Notes: a model not told the origin generated them from the sequence alone. 64,000 nt of DNA from Ariolimax columbianus (GCA_036924085.1 JAVGWX010000007.1:38190643-38254642); one strand, 5' to 3'; shown: positions 1-11,645, counted from the first letter of the stretch. Made by a program: numbers and translations.

Positions 1-385
1 GCCACCACTGTCCCAAGTGTTAAGCCGGGGCCTTTGTGTATGACACGGAAAAGAATAGCACCACTGTCCCACAGAGAGCATGTCGTATGAGGCGACTGTG
101 TGACATGGCATAAAACCATAGTTAGGTGGTTTGTTAAGAGCAGCATAGATGGTGCCTAACAGGTTGTGGGTCTACTTTGCTCTAGTGTTTGAGTCTATTG
201 AGATGGACTCGCACATCGGTTAATAACCCTCCGTGGCACTTGTTCCATTGCAGAGGAGTAATAAGTTGCTCAATCCTAGCCCACTAAGCAGGAAATCCTC
301 CTACCGGCTACATCCAGCTCACACCAGTGCTGGGGCATTTGCCTCAGGAGAAGTACAGGTCAACTAAGTCTGAGTGACAGCCATA
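1..385 (+). repeat. Dispersed repeat E, copy 1
   Basis: This copy of a roughly 370-bp dispersed repeat is recurrent in the window (4612-4965 minus, 34502-35143, 36011-36382). Landmarks are a segment naming an AGCATGTCGTA-type motif, then GTGGTTTGTTAAGAGCAGCA, and a 3' end reading GTAGAAGTACAGGT-CGACTAAG. No protein can be read in it. The clean copy at 36011-36382 has a 15-bp target-site duplication, so the family is mobile. The copy may start left of the window. Confidence 0.75.
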
Positions 386-419
386 GAAACAGCTTGCACG
401 AGTGTAGTCTGGCCAAGTG

Positions 420-880
420 AATATGTGTCTGATGCCAGGTAGCCAAATGTTGAGTAAACTCATTTCACTTTTGTGCCTTAGTGTACCCTTTGACTCAGGG
501 CCTCCTTCAGGCCATCTCTTCATCGGATGCTTGTGAGGGCACCTAAAATTGTCACCAGGACATCACTCTATCTGTTGTTCGACATTCACAATGGTCAATC
601 TGTATTTTCGTAACAGCGCGACATCTACGATGTCAGTGAATGAAGTTCGATGTCTGATCTCTGTGTTGTGGATTTGGTCCGAGGCAGATCTTCAATGTTC
701 TTTGCTCCATCGCTCTTTGAGCAATTTGGAGTCTATTTGCACCAGCTTTTCGTAGGTTCCACACTTCACAGCCCTATACCATGGCTAGAGTAACCAAGCT
801 GTTGAAAGTGTGAGCTCTAGCATTGTCATTTCGCAGGAATGGGTTTGATATAGTTAAATCTGTTCTGTTCTAGGAGTCAA
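420..880 (-). mobile_element. Non-LTR retrotransposon relic, RT C-terminal region
   Basis: Minus-strand frames recall the C-terminal tail that follows reverse transcriptase in non-LTR elements: a stretch resembling RTSFTDIVD, then a short basic-hydrophobic segment and W/P-rich residues. A related copy lies at 29990-30360 on the same strand. Frames are broken, so this is a dead fragment. The assignment rests on weak similarity between the two copies and family resemblance. Confidence 0.45.
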
Positions 881-882
881 CT

Positions 883-1577
883 TCACTGCACTCCGGGCAT
901 ACCCATAGGTGCTCGCTCTCTCTCAGCAGATGGCGCAAAGTCTGGATGCTGATGGTGCCTGTAGCCTGGTGGTTGTACACCAAGAGTGTTCACACAATTA
1001 ATGGCAGTACATTTTTTGTCGCTCAAGTTAGCAACCTCACCATTATCCATCGGCCTTCTCTTTCTGGCTTTCCACCACGCTTTTGTTGCCATCTCCTTAT
1101 TCATCCACGCTATTTCCACAATTGGACTGCACCATGGTGGCTGAATGAAAGCCGTTTTGGTTGGCATGTGCTTGACGGTCTGGTGGAGTTAAAGCTGAAC
1201 CCATCCACTGCTATCCTTTGTGAGATCACACAGTTTATTAAATGGGATTTCGTGATCTCCTGGCCCAAGTAGTTATTCTAATTTACAGTTTCGACTGAAC
1301 AATCTTCAAGGCGCATTTCTCTTTTAAGCAGTGTTGAGCATGAACTGTGTTTTCTTTCTATTGGTTTGTAAGCCAACTGCAACCCTTGATCTGTTGAATT
1401 CATTCAGGCTTTTCTCCAATGAATCTGACAAAATGTCTTTGTCAGAGGTATCTTCTTCTTCATCGTAAGCACTTTGTCAGAGGTATGACAAATAAGAAGA
1501 CACAAAAGATAAAGCTAACTGATCTAAACGATAATGCAAGAAGAAAAAAAAACATATCAATCAATCAAAATGTTTCA
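883..1577. other. Unassigned stretch
   Basis: Short open frames overlap on both strands at 883-1272, but neither resembles a known domain. The rest is ordinary AT-rich sequence. I see no gene here. Confidence 0.3.
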
Positions 1578-1830
1578 GGGAGACGGCGTGGGCTAGTGGT
1601 TAAGTCACACGGCTCACAAGCTGAAGGTGCTGGGTTCGCTCTCCAATCACATCACTGGATGTTACCCGGGGATGGAAACCCTTAGAAAATGCAGGAGGAA
1701 GCAGACCCTTATATAAAATGCATGCTGAAGTTGGATGCACTGGGCAGACAGGTGCAAAATAAAAACATAGTGAATCGCACACCGCCTTGGAGAATAGAGA
1801 AATAAGACGAACGCAAAAGAAAAAGAAAAA
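1578..1830 (+). mobile_element. SINE A (tRNA-headed), full-length copy
   Basis: The 5' head has a tRNA-like pol III promoter: an A-box-like GGGCTAGTGGTTAAGT and a degraded B box (GGGTTCGCTCTCC where other copies read GGGTTCGATCCCC). The body has a conserved AATGCAGGAGGAAGCAGACC segment and the element ends in an A-rich tail near 1830. Other copies lie at 34694-34942, 35225-35477, 37260-37505 and 60561-61134 (all minus) and 63748-64000 (plus). Three of these have clear target-site duplications. Confidence 0.85.
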
Positions 1831-2537
1831 TTTCAGCTTTCTGTGGTGCACAGGTCAAACTAAAAAATATAAGTCAACAAAAATCTATTACAGCCCCCCT
1901 TCGTGGGTTCTGGGTGTCCTTTATTTTGGAAGAAAGATTACAAACACTGCACCTTATGAAGCATTTTGTGAAAGGTGACTGACTAAGGAAGATGGTGCAT
2001 GCGGCTGGCAACATCATAATATATGACAAAATACTCTGCCGCGCTTCCTGGTGGTGGTAAATGTCTTGACAGTTTCCTCACTAAGCTATGTGCTGGTGCA
2101 TCTGTGCACATACAATAATTCTGCAGTCCACAGATGATTATGGGTGCATATAAATTCTCAGGTTTAAAATACAATTTAAATAGTCATTATTGAAAAGATC
2201 ATGTTTTTTTAGTTTTTGTGCTAACTTTTGAAATACAGAGAGGGGGAGTGGTCCTCGAATAAAGATGCAGGAGTGAATGACCTGATTGTAGTCAGAGACT
2301 CATAGCTGGCTACTTGCATTAGGGTCAACAAACTATAGCTGACCAAGACCCTATTCCGTCTCCAAATGGCGGCCCTGGTGTAGTCTGGCTAAGACAATAC
2401 TGTGCTGAATTTGGATTTATCGGGCAAAAGGCACAGATATGACAGCCTCGCTACAAACTAAGGCCCAACATCCGTTTTAAAACGAACGCCAGAAAGAAAG
2501 AGAAAGAGAAATGGAGTAGTTTCTAAAGCTTTCAAAC
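1831..2537. other. Unassigned stretch
   Basis: No gene or recognisable element. A segment at 2280-2470 (loss of a tract 'accaagaccctattcc') also appears at 27420-27600, so part of it is a dispersed repeat of unknown type. Confidence 0.3.
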
Positions 2538-2915
2538 CAAAGTGGAGTGAGTGGACGAGGTAAGACGTTGGTCTCGGGTGCTGATGGTTGCGAGTTCAAA
2601 TCATGGTGGAGACTGGGATTTTTTCACATAGACCTTCTGGTATTTCCCCGGATATCTGGATAGTAGAGATTGGACACCCGTGTGCAGTGTCGTGGATGTT
2701 AAAAATACTTCGGCATTTGGAAATAGAAATGAGTAGGCTTAATGGTTGTTGCAAAAATTCAAAATTATGTTTAAAATCTAGGCAATCTATTACGGAATCC
2801 TCACCGTTGCTGCGGAGTTGGTCCATTGTCCTGAGATTCTCCCCAAAATATGGAGAAGAACAGAGCACTGATGGGTTAAACCGTGTGCAAGGACGCTGAT
2901 TCTTTGACTAAACTT
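2538..2915 (+). mobile_element. SINE B (tRNA-related), copy 1
   Basis: A tRNA-like head (GTGGACGAGGTAAGACG; B box GAGTTCAAATC) is followed by a T-rich stretch and a body with TTAAAAATACTTCGGCATTT and AAATAGAAATGAGTAGGCTTA. The 3' end continues to a short ACTAAACT motif. Related copies are at 8080-8345, 21590-21920, 37129-37735, 45146-45478 and a 3' fragment at 52915-53080. Confidence 0.7.
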
Positions 2916-3569
2916 TCTTACAAACCCAGAAAACTACTCTTGATCTGTGTGGATGACACAGTGTGAGTCTTGCATCTTAACAGACAGCCTGCCTCTTGTG
3001 ACATTCTCCTTATAGCAGTGTAAATAATATGAAACATGAGCAAATTATGAACATAAATAAAATACTTTCTAACACACATTTCATGTGTTATCTGTAAATT
3101 TATTGTAAGAAATGTATCACACTATATACCAAATTCTCATGTATATGAAGGCAATGAAATATGAAATATGTGATAACCATTGGTTAAATATGAAAATATT
3201 TTCTTTAATTTATTCTCCGATCACATGATTTTCTGAGCCATATAGAAAATTGATGGTAAACGTTTGAAAAAGTTTGTTCACAACTCAGACAGTATTGTGC
3301 AGGTAGACTGACATCAACGTCAACTGACAAAATCAACTATATCTACATTCTACGAAAGAGTAAAGGTATAAAAATGTAGTACAATACCATAATGTTATTC
3401 AAACTCTAGTCCTGGTCTGTGGTTAGAGACCAATATAATGAATTATACAAAAATGATATTATACTGCAATATCTTTGTCATTTTATTTCAACTCTTTAGT
3501 GGGGATTAAAAAAGTAAAGATCTCGTCACGCCATGCGGTACATAGGAAATATGATGTTAGGTCCATATT
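2916..3569. other. Unassigned AT-rich stretch
   Basis: Very AT-rich, no coding frame, no repeat that I can match elsewhere in the window. Confidence 0.3.
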
Positions 3570-3782
3570 ATTTTGTAACCCACGGCACAGAATGGATCAT
3601 GTGGTCAACATCCCGCTGGTCATCTTTACTTCCCAGATTTTTTGGTACCCAATTTCTGTGGCTGGGTCGACCACAGGGCCGGTTTACGATCAGAAAAAAA
3701 ACACCCGCACCAACTGGGGATTGAACCCTGATCGCCTGACTGGGAAGCCTGTGCATTAACCACTGAGCTACCACGGCCAATT
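3570..3782 (-). mobile_element. SINE C (tRNA-headed), minus strand
   Basis: Read on the minus strand it opens with GTGGTAGCTCAGTGGTTAAT, a near-perfect tRNA A box, and then GGGTTCAATCCCC, a B box, followed by a non-tRNA body (GGTACCAAAAAATCTGGGAA). It is not a tRNA gene because the sequence after the B box does not close an acceptor stem and runs into a shared SINE body. A related, more diverged copy is at 39195-39345 minus. Confidence 0.75.
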
Positions 3783-4192
3783 TGGAGGGGATTGATGGAA
3801 CGTACAACATAAGTTAAAGTTCGATTTATCAAAATTGACATCTGACAAGTGTGTTTCTCTCTGTTGCTTAGCTACAATGTTTCGAGTTTTGAAATAAATT
3901 TAAGTTTGACAGAATATCCAGTGCTTGTGCAGCTTTCGTTAAAATGATACAGTTGATCAATATTTACAGATGTGTTGAATGCGTTAAAGTTGTGCTTTTC
4001 GTGCGATGGAATTTAGACTTCAAAAGCAGAAAAATGATTTATTATTTGTTTAAGCTAATGATCGTGCGTCTGGATAATGCGTGGATAATCAATACAAGTT
4101 TGACACAGAAGAAAGGGACTGTGTTAATGCTATTAATGGACCGCAGTAATACAAATACATACAGCAAGTAAAAAAAAATAAATTATGTGGTG
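3783..4192. other. Unassigned stretch
   Basis: AT-rich single-copy-looking DNA. A 75-codon frame at 3944-4171 has no recognisable motif and I do not call it. Confidence 0.3.
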
Positions 4193-4607
4193 TTGGTATC
4201 TATCTTGAATTTGGTGTATAGGTGGAGTCTATCTTGAATTTGGTGTGTAGGTGGTGTCTATCTTGAATTTGGTGTGTAGGTGGTGTCTATCTTGAATTTG
4301 GTATATAGGTGGAGTCTATCTTGAATTTGGTGTATAGGTGGAGTCTATCTTGAATTTGGTGTGTAGGTGGTGTCTATCTTGAATTTGGTGTACAGGTGGA
4401 GTCTATCTTGAATTTGGTGTGTAGGTGGTGTCTATCTTGAATTTGGTGTACAGGTGGAGTCTATCTTGAATTTGGTGTATAGGTGGAGTCTATCTTGAAT
4501 TTGGTGTACTGGTGGTGTCTATCTTGAATTTAGTGTACTGGTGGTGTCTATCTTGAATTTGGTATACAGGTGATGTCTATCTTGAATTTGGTGTACTGGT
4601 GGTGTCT
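4193..4607 (+). repeat. Minisatellite, 29-bp unit
   Basis: About 14 head-to-tail copies of a 29-bp unit with core TATCTTGAATTTGGTGTA followed by GGTGGAGTC or GGTGGTGTC variants. The units differ mainly at two positions (TATA/TGTA/TACA/TACT and GGAG/GGTG), and variants alternate, which suggests expansion of multi-unit blocks. It abuts repeat E on its right. Confidence 0.95.
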
Positions 4608-4611
4608 CATT

Positions 4612-4965
4612 CTGTTGTGTCTAGTTCTTAGTCGACCTATACTTCTACAGCGGCAGATGCCCCTGTGCAGGTCCCAGCTCTGGTATGAGCTGGATGTAGC
4701 CTGGAGAAAGATTTCCTGCTTAGCTGACTAGGCTCGAGCAGCTTAATATTCCGCTGCGTTGGGACAATCGCTTACGAAGGGTGGTTAGCTGATGTGTGAG
4801 TTCATCTTAATAGACTCAAACACTAGAGCAAAGTAGACCCGCAGCCTGTTAGGTGCCAGCCATCAATGCTGATCTAAACAAACCACCTAACCATGGCCAG
4901 TGTTACACCATGTCACACAGTTGCTTCTTACGACATGCTCCCTGTGAGGCAGTGGTGCTATTCTT
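4612..4965 (-). repeat. Dispersed repeat E, minus-strand copy
   Basis: Reverse complement of the repeat at 1-385 and 36011-36382: it opens (plus strand) with CTTAGTCGACCTATACTTCT and ends in the GACATGCTCCCTGTGAGGCA region. No coding content. Confidence 0.8.
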
Positions 4966-5099
4966 GTTATAGTTATCCTCATTAATAAGCTAGTGCCCCT
5001 TAGATCATAGGACCACAACAGATGCTTTTCATCTGTTTCTATTCTGTGCCATCTTCTTGAGTTTTGCCCATGATACCCCAATTGAACTGTCTAAACTAT

Positions 5100-5400
5100 T
5101 CTCCACCAGGTACTCCTTGGCTAGGCTAAACTAAACTTTCTTTCAAACCTAGAAAACTACTCTTCACCTGTGTGGATGACACAGTGTGAGTCTCGTATCT
5201 TAACAGAGACCCTGCCGCTTGTGACATTCTCATCTCTTTCCCTGTGGGTTCCAATCCAGCGCATGCCTAGTTGTGCTGCCCAGCCTTTTTCTGATTGTGT
5301 GTCCTACCTATTCCCACAGAAGTTGCATCAGTATTTATTATGGCCTGTGATCTGACGCTCGAACTCAAAAACTAAACTAAACTTTCCAGCCTGCATGCAT
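5100..5400. repeat. Short dispersed repeat fragments
   Basis: A segment near 5120-5230 (AAACTACTCTT..GTGTGGATGACACAGTGTGAG) repeats at 2925-3000, so it is part of a dispersed unit. The phrase CCTGTGGGTTCCAATCCAG at 5242 recurs near 24670. No function can be assigned. Confidence 0.4.
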
Positions 5401-5519
5401 TATAACAAAATCTGCACTTTGATCCCAACCCCCATGTTTTTTGTTGGTGTCCATGTTTACATCATTCAATGCGTGTTTACATGTATGACACTGCTAGCGA
5501 CACAACACATTCTCAAAAT

Positions 5520-6990
5520 ACAAATTAAGGTCAAAATTTGAGCGACAAGTGTCTCGGTGCATCTGCAAACATGTGCTTGAGTTTGTATGTCTCGTCCAGA
5601 AGCTCGCTGATCTCGTTGTCTCGCCAGTGCAGCGTGGGTAGGTTCTGCAAGATTCCCTGAAAGTCATGCTCCCTGAGAGGGCATCATTTGAAAGCCGCTG
5701 GAGAAAGGCAGCACACAAATATAGGTGAAATCCAGCAAAACCAATGATCTCTGATTGGTAAGTGTCCCACAGGCGGATCATGCAGTGCAGGGGGATCTCT
5801 CGCATCAGTAGGGCTTTCATCCAGCAAAATGAAAACTGCAAAAACTTCACATCTTGACTCTCTAGATGACTGTATAAAGGAGCATTGATTCTCTTGATAA
5901 GTTCCCTTAGAGCCTTGACCTTCATCTGTATGCCTGGTTGAGCAAAGGTGTAGTTGTCCTATATTCCATCGATGAATTTAGACATGCACCAGAAACTTGT
6001 CAGCTTCAATCACATCTCGAGTCGTCTGCGACAACTCCGTCAGATCACAGTTCTCTCCTTCGATGCCATTCTCAATATACTCCAGGAGAAAGACCACAAA
6101 GAACGGGGTAACCAGGTTGTTGATGCCCTGCACATATCCACTGGCAGGGTGACAGATGGCCCACATATACAGAATCCTTTCAAATATTCCTTGTACCACG
6201 ATCTGCTGAAAGATTGGGATTAATGGATTCATGCAGATAATATCAATGTTAATCCGTATATACATCTCCTCGTGTAGACCTTGGTATTGAGTCTCGTAAT
6301 ATTGTTCTATGTAGCTGAAGTACTCATTGCATGCATTTACATTCCAAGGTCTCCTGCCGTCTGTCAGCTGCCGTAGGAAGGTAACCTGATAAAATCTTCC
6401 GAGCTGTGGGTCAGACAGCTTTAGGTATTCCTGACCAGCAGTGTTTGCGGAGTTCAGTCAGATCTAAGGACGGCTCAGCAAATAAAGCTTTGAACTTGTC
6501 TATCCTGGCAGCCTCGGCACCTGATGGAGCCATTGAGACATAGTGTATTGAGGTCAGCTTGGGTGTCTGGTGTCCCCCGCTACTGAGCCTGGCCGCAACA
6601 GGATGGTGAGAGGGGTGGGGTAGGCATGGCAGACTTATGTTTGATGAGGAGTTCAACTCAGGATGTGGCTTCCGCTGCTCCCTCTTTTTGCTGTGACTAT
6701 CCAATACAGCTTTAGCAGAAGACTGCACATCATTAAGAAAGAATCTCAGGTTGGCCATTTGGGTGAGGTCATCATCCTAAGTATCATTTTCAAAGTCACG
6801 GAAAGAATCGCTTTTATTGTTCTTACTTTTATCGTCCTTGTGGGTGGGCCAGATGGGTGTGGTAACATTAGTCACAGGTGGTGGATGTTGAGCTCCATAG
6901 ATTGCTTTGCTGCCCGGTACACAAGTGCTCTGCTTCCAAAATCCGGTTTTGTTTTCTCTGGACAAACCTGGACGCATAGATGCCATTCGT
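5520..6990 (-). pseudogene. TBC1D22: Processed pseudogene (retrocopy) of TBC1D22
   Basis: The minus strand reads colinearly through a TBC1D22 protein without introns. It starts with an ATG near 6986 and N-terminal KTGFWKQS..YGAQHPPP, then the DKFKALFAEPSLDLTELRKH region (6480-6430), SGIPKAV, LSGYLP, and the TBC core with GIFERILYMWAICHPASGY and YVQGINNLVTPFFVVF (6170-6100). It continues with MKALLMREIPLHC and IRLWDTYQSE (5820-5750) and a C-terminal DETYKLKHMFADAP near 5590-5550. Breaks are an in-frame TAG at 6779-6777, a TGA at 6413-6411 in place of an arginine codon, a frameshift between about 6360 and 6265, a stop near 5978, and two further frameshifts near 5930 and 5690. TBC1D22 is a Rab-GAP family that is intron-rich in animals, so the lack of introns plus many lesions indicates a dead retrocopy. 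No poly-A tract is obvious downstream. Confidence 0.9.
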
Positions 6991-6999
6991 GCGTTAAGA

Positions 7000-8079
7000 G
7001 CATTGAGCTGCGTTTAAAATGTGTATAGTCTGCGGACATTAGCTAAAGATATTCACGCAGAGTGTTGAGTGACATGGTTTTTTTCTCGACAGTTGATAGT
7101 ATTTGTCACTACATGATGTTTGGAGTGCCTCTCTGCCACGTTGCATTGTGAAACGATATATAATCATGTAAATTGAATTTCTATCTTTTTTTCGTATATC
7201 AAATGTTGTTTTTCACTGTTGTCATAATGATGTTGCTAACACTGCATTTTCTACGGCAGCATCTGCTACGTGACTATGTTGTAGCGCTATTAGTCAAAGA
7301 AATGACTGATTCTGTGAGCATAATCCTTATTCATTCAGTCAACATGACTTCATCTAATGTCCTTCCACTCACAAAGCAACTCTTATGAACACACAACTAG
7401 GCATGCATCAAAATTATGTACAAACATGTATAAAGAAATTTTGCATTTCTCATAAGGGGAAAATAACCAATCATCATGTTGCATGATCTTTGCTCGTAAA
7501 ATAGCCAATCTGTAAGACTCTCAATAATTGGCCATCTCTCCTGCTTTTGTCACCATCATCATCATCAGAACCGCTTTAATGTCCTGTGCCCATCTTCTCC
7601 TTGGTCTGCTTCTGCCTCACTTGCCAGATGCCATATCCTACAATATAGTTGTGTTTTTTTTACCAGTGGCAATTAACGTGGCCAGCAAGTAAAAGGTAAG
7701 TAGCATGTCCTTTGCAGAACGTCGCTCTTACAACTGCCAACCTATTTGGCTGTTATAAGTGTCTCGGCAAAATGTGCAGCACGATAGATTGCCATTACTT
7801 TCTGTTCGTAGAGAAGCGATCGTAGCAATAAAAAATCCAGTGTCTGTCAAACTGGACACAGTGGAATTTGTACCTGGCGCATTGGGAGTGTGAAACTGAG
7901 CAAGTTTCCCACCTAGGCCAATCTGCCTCCCTAATGTGGCTGAAGCATTTACATTTTCTAGATGTAATGTTGTTAACTAGCCAATTTTGTTCTACATCCA
8001 GTTCCTTAACGATTTCTGTACTTTTCTTTCACGTCGGCAAAGCACAGCTTGAACAGATAGCAAAAGTCTTGCTATGGAT
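7000..8079. other. Mostly unassigned; LINE scraps near 7560-7740
   Basis: A stretch at 7690-7740 (GCATGTCCTTTGCAGAACGT) matches the LINE fragments at 13110-13160 and 54735-54760, so a small non-LTR remnant is present. The rest has no recognisable gene. Confidence 0.4.
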
Positions 8080-8345
8080 GACTCAGTGGTCTCGAGGTAA
8101 GATGTCCGCCCCGGGTGCCGGAGGTCACGTACTCACATCACGGTGGAGACCAGGTTTTTTTTCACGTAGATCTTCCAAAATTGTATCTGATCTCTGGGTA
8201 GCAAGATCAGACTTCCATGTTCAGTGTAATGCACATTAAAAATCTCTTGGCAATTAGAAATCGAAAAGAGTAGGCTTAACGGCTGCTGCCCAGGCAAAAT
8301 TCAAAATTTTAGCTAAAATTTATCCAAAAATTATTTGTACCTTCC
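8080..8345 (+). mobile_element. SINE B, copy 2
   Basis: Head TCAGTGGTCTCGAGGTAAGA, B-box-like segment, T tract, then the body with TTAAAAATCTCTTGGCAATT and GAAAAGAGTAGGCTTAACGG shared with the other SINE B copies. Confidence 0.8.
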
Positions 8346-8516
8346 TCCAGTGGTTTGTTAAAAGCAGCATATAGATGGCGCCTAACTGGCTGCGGGTTTA
8401 CTTAGCTCTATTAAGTTTGACTCGCAAATCGGTTAAACCATCCTCCAAGAAACTGGTTGTATACAGACTCTGCAGAGTCTTCAAAATTAATATAAAGACG
8501 TTAGGTTAAAAGGGAC
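8346..8516. repeat. Fragments of repeat E and of a CR1 3' end
   Basis: GTGGTTTGTTAAAAGCAGCA..GGTTTACTTAGCTCTA (8350-8440) is a piece of repeat E. TATACAGACTCTGCAGAGTC..TATAAAGACGTTAGGTTAA (8458-8512) is the reverse orientation of the CR1 3' terminus seen at 19043, 46020 and 53318. Confidence 0.65.
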
Positions 8517-8599
8517 AAATTTTGAAACCATGCATAGCCAGTCAATACATAGAGCCCCTGTTATGTTCAAGGCTAGCTATAGTTCTTTCAAGGGGAAAT

Positions 8600-8935
8600 G
8601 AACTTCTGGTCAAGCATAACAAAATTATGATGGACAATGTCAGTCATAGTCAGGTGAAATATTCTGGCCAAGACCCCCACCTCACTTCCACACGTTTCCC
8701 TGGAAACTGGCAGCGAGGCTAACGCGTTTGGGGATCAACGTGATCCCTGTAGTAGTGTGTGACATGCAGATGAAGCCAAGCATAGCACAACCGCATGCAG
8801 GACATTAGCCCACCTTCATCAGTGCGCTCGGGATGTGAGGAAAGCTACTGCAACCTGCCAATCAACACCCTTTTCAGGGCGCACAAAAGAGTAATCTTAC
8901 TCACTGTGGGCATTCAACAACACCAATGTCTTTCA
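8600..8935 (+). repeat. Dispersed repeat F, copy 1
   Basis: The copy runs through TCAGGTGAAATATTCTGGCC, TCCCTGGAAACTGGCAG, GATGAAGCCAAGCATAGCAC, CGGGATGTGAGGAAAGCTAC and CAGGGCGCACAAAAGAGTAA. The same order occurs at 12120-12510, 27785-28150, 40920-41510 (minus) and 57375-58005. In three of these the SGTCAGGCA-AAATATACTGA-type segment is expanded into a tandem array; here it is single. Confidence 0.85.
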
Positions 8936-9899
8936 AAATGAACAGGACTTCCACACTTGACAAGGTTTGAATGAAAACCATGTGCTGGCAATCCTTCTAC
9001 CCTAGAACGTGGGTTTATATTCTTGAATATTCAACTTAACCCAACATGCACACTTATAATCAATTTAAAAAATAATAAAAGCCAAATCTATGAAATTTCA
9101 AAGCTCTCAGACCATTGTTATATTTCTTCAGTTATCTTTGTTATAATTTGTGTATGTGCAAATGGAAATAAATTCAACAAAGCTCTCTTCTGGAAGCTAT
9201 GCATTCAACATGAACATACAGGCATATATTCTTTACAAAGATTCGGTGTTAAAAGACACAATAGGGTAAATATATATATATGTATATATATGTAGAAGTC
9301 TTAGACTTGAGTAGATGCATATTTACAATGCTAATTGTTAATATATTAAACTAGTATGCCAGCATGTCTGCAACGGGCAATACAGAATGTTTAAATAGTC
9401 ACATTATCTTATCCATTCAACAATCCTGACAGATTCATCTGAAGGAAATGCATTGGATACTCTAAAAATAGATACATGATTCTTCTACACAGCTTTCTAT
9501 GATTTCATGCTCGCTACCAATAACTACTTTCCTATTGGTCTCCAGATGTCCCGCCAGTTAATATTGGTTGTAGGGGTTGGGGTTTGCAGGACAGATATAT
9601 GTTGCATGATCTTTATTATATGAGAGAGAAAATGAATGTACCTCATACAACAGTACAAATATGTCATTACAGAAGTACCAACAAGAATACGGTAGTGATG
9701 ACCGTCTCGTAGAATCGAAATTCTTCAGACCATAGCAATAAAATAAATGAAGCACAATTAAAACAAGTTTATGGGTTGAGATACCTGGCCACTTTATAAA
9801 CATCAGATGTCAGAAACAGCTCTGAAATGTGGAAAAGAACAGCTCAGGCAAAGACAGGTAAAAAATAAAATAAAATGAGTTTTATGCAACAATTCGTTG
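8936..9899. other. Unassigned AT-rich stretch with small TA tracts
   Basis: No gene. A short (TA)n run lies at 9269-9292. A 62-bp segment around 9460-9505 (TAGATACATGATTCTTCTACACAGCTT) resembles 40520-40560, indicating another low-copy dispersed repeat. Confidence 0.35.
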
Positions 9900-10145
9900 T
9901 CTATGGAGAGGGTTCTTCAGTGTTACACGGAGCCAAACCGCTAATACAGAAGCGAATCATGGATATTACATAGGCAAGCACGAAGCTCAACTGGGCAACT
10001 GACTGTCGGGTCATGTTTACAACAAAATCAGGATTGGGACAGATGGCAAGTGTCCATGTGGAGAGTATACTGTGACCGTGGAACACATCCTACAAAGCTG
10101 CATGCTCATACATGAATAGAGAACAATATTGGCCTTGTGAGACAG
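9900..10145 (+). mobile_element. Fragment of RNase H-type LINE, C-terminal zinc-knuckle-like tail
   Basis: Plus-strand reading gives IGTDGKCPCGEYTVTVEHIL then QSC, which matches the cysteine/histidine tail after RNase H in the LINE at 19177-20039 (GGTDECPCGTG..AEHLLQNCPTY). Frames upstream are broken. This is a dead fragment. Confidence 0.6.
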
Positions 10146-11494
10146 TTATGAGACAAAAATTGTAGGGAGATAAAACAGCCTTTACAAACCATTGTGGCCT
10201 TTGTAAGAGAAGCAGGGGGCCTTGATGAAAAACTAAAAAGTACCCTACTCTATATATTATTAAAGGTAATAGGCTGTTTGAGCACATGTTGGCAACCTCA
10301 TTATGTAAAACAAAGTGCCACAGAACGAAATACATAAATAGTTTGGTGCCTGCTTTCATCGTCTTCTACTTGTCCCTACAACGAGTAGAATGATGACAAT
10401 TACAGCTGGCCTACCTTACTGACAGATCCATATCAGAGCAATCACACGTGTTCTTATGGCTGTGGTTTCAGCCGCAAGGTGTTTTACGTGATGAGGTTGC
10501 TATGTTTCATGCTCAACTGTCTTTAGTTGCCTTTCACAACATGCTTGGAAGACTACAACTGCGTGGCTCTTTTCTGCACTCAAGTGAATGGCTTCCTGCA
10601 AGGAGGCTAATACCAGTGGCTGCAGTAGCCTGCTAAAACAGAAGAATGATGATATAAAAGAATAGAGCATTATCATCTGCGTGACCTCTGTGCAACAAAG
10701 ATGGCGCCGTAACTGGCTGCGGGTCTACATTGTCCACTGTTTTAGTTCATTATGGATGCCGCCAGACCTTGGATTTGCCTGGAATTCACACTAGTCGACG
10801 ACTTACACTTGTGTTCACAGAAACATGTTGTTGTTTTCCATTTGGACTGGTTAATTCGTTCGCTTTGTGTGCTTTCTTCCGTCCAATTATCCTGGAATGA
10901 ACATCGGCTATATGAATAGCACTATGGTTAGACATGTGTCATATTTCATGGTCTAGTTCACACGGCTGAACTTCCAGAGATTGACATCCTTCGCCCTGGC
11001 TGCGGACAGTGTCACCTTTGTTGTGTGAAATTTAGACACAACTATAATGAACTGCCACCTGGAGAGCGATGGGATCTGTAGCAGCGCAAGACACACTGTT
11101 GCTGTTTGGCGTGAGCTGGTACGACAACCTGTAAAAACTGTGCCTCAACGACCTTCTAGGTTATGGGACTGATGATTATAATGACCTCTGTGTTACATCA
11201 ATGTACTTGTTCACCTGCGTCCCAGTTCCGAAGCTAGATCATTTGAGGCGTTCCATAAGATGACAACAGTGAGCCCACAAATACAGACACTTCAGTAACT
11301 TGCAAAGTTGTCAGTTACTATCCCACTTGATGGGGTCTTATAAGAGCAGCAACAAACTACCTCTACTCTACCCAATCTGCAGAAATCATTCGTGCAGTGC
11401 TCCAGCCATGGTTAATGATTTTTATTCTGACTTTAACGGCTGAATTCGACCAGCTTATTAAATGTGTCAAGCGAATTTTTAGCACAGCCCTCCT
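10146..11494. other. Unassigned intergenic stretch
   Basis: No convincing coding region. About 10680-10740 has a fragment of repeat E (GGCGCCGTAACTGGCTGCGG). The remainder is unmatched within the window. Confidence 0.3.
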
Positions 11495-11645
11495 GCTGAA
11501 GTTTGATGTGTCGGACCGAAAGATGCAAATATCAGTCAAGCTGTAAACTATGACACAACTCTAACCTGTTCTACCGACTACATCCTGCTAATTTCAAAGC
11601 CCTTTTCAGGGCTTGGTAGCGGGAAATTGAGAACAAATGAAGAAG
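11495..11645 (-). mobile_element. SINE D, truncated copy
   Basis: Sense orientation is the plus strand as printed here: TGTGTCGGACCGAAAGATGC, GTCAAGCTGTAAACTATGAC, the hairpin AAGCCCTTTTCAGGGCTTGG and then AGAACAAATGAAGAAG. Most other copies printed in the opposite orientation read CTACCAAGCCCTGAA. The strand given follows the coordinates of the copies at 36525 and 56148 taken as plus. The GAA-containing 3' end is present. Confidence 0.7.

Noticed and set aside
549..1272. Short frames on both strands
   Set aside because: No homology and non-ATG starts; part of LINE or unknown repeats.
3570..3782. tRNA gene
   Set aside because: A and B boxes belong to a SINE head; no foldable acceptor stem and the element continues into a shared body.
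4193..4607. CRISPR-like regular repeats (also at 15935, 39688, 44125)
   Set aside because: Direct head-to-tail arrays without unique spacers, in eukaryotic introns and flanks.
5494..6986. Working TBC1D22 gene
   Set aside because: In-frame stops and several frameshifts across an intronless copy.
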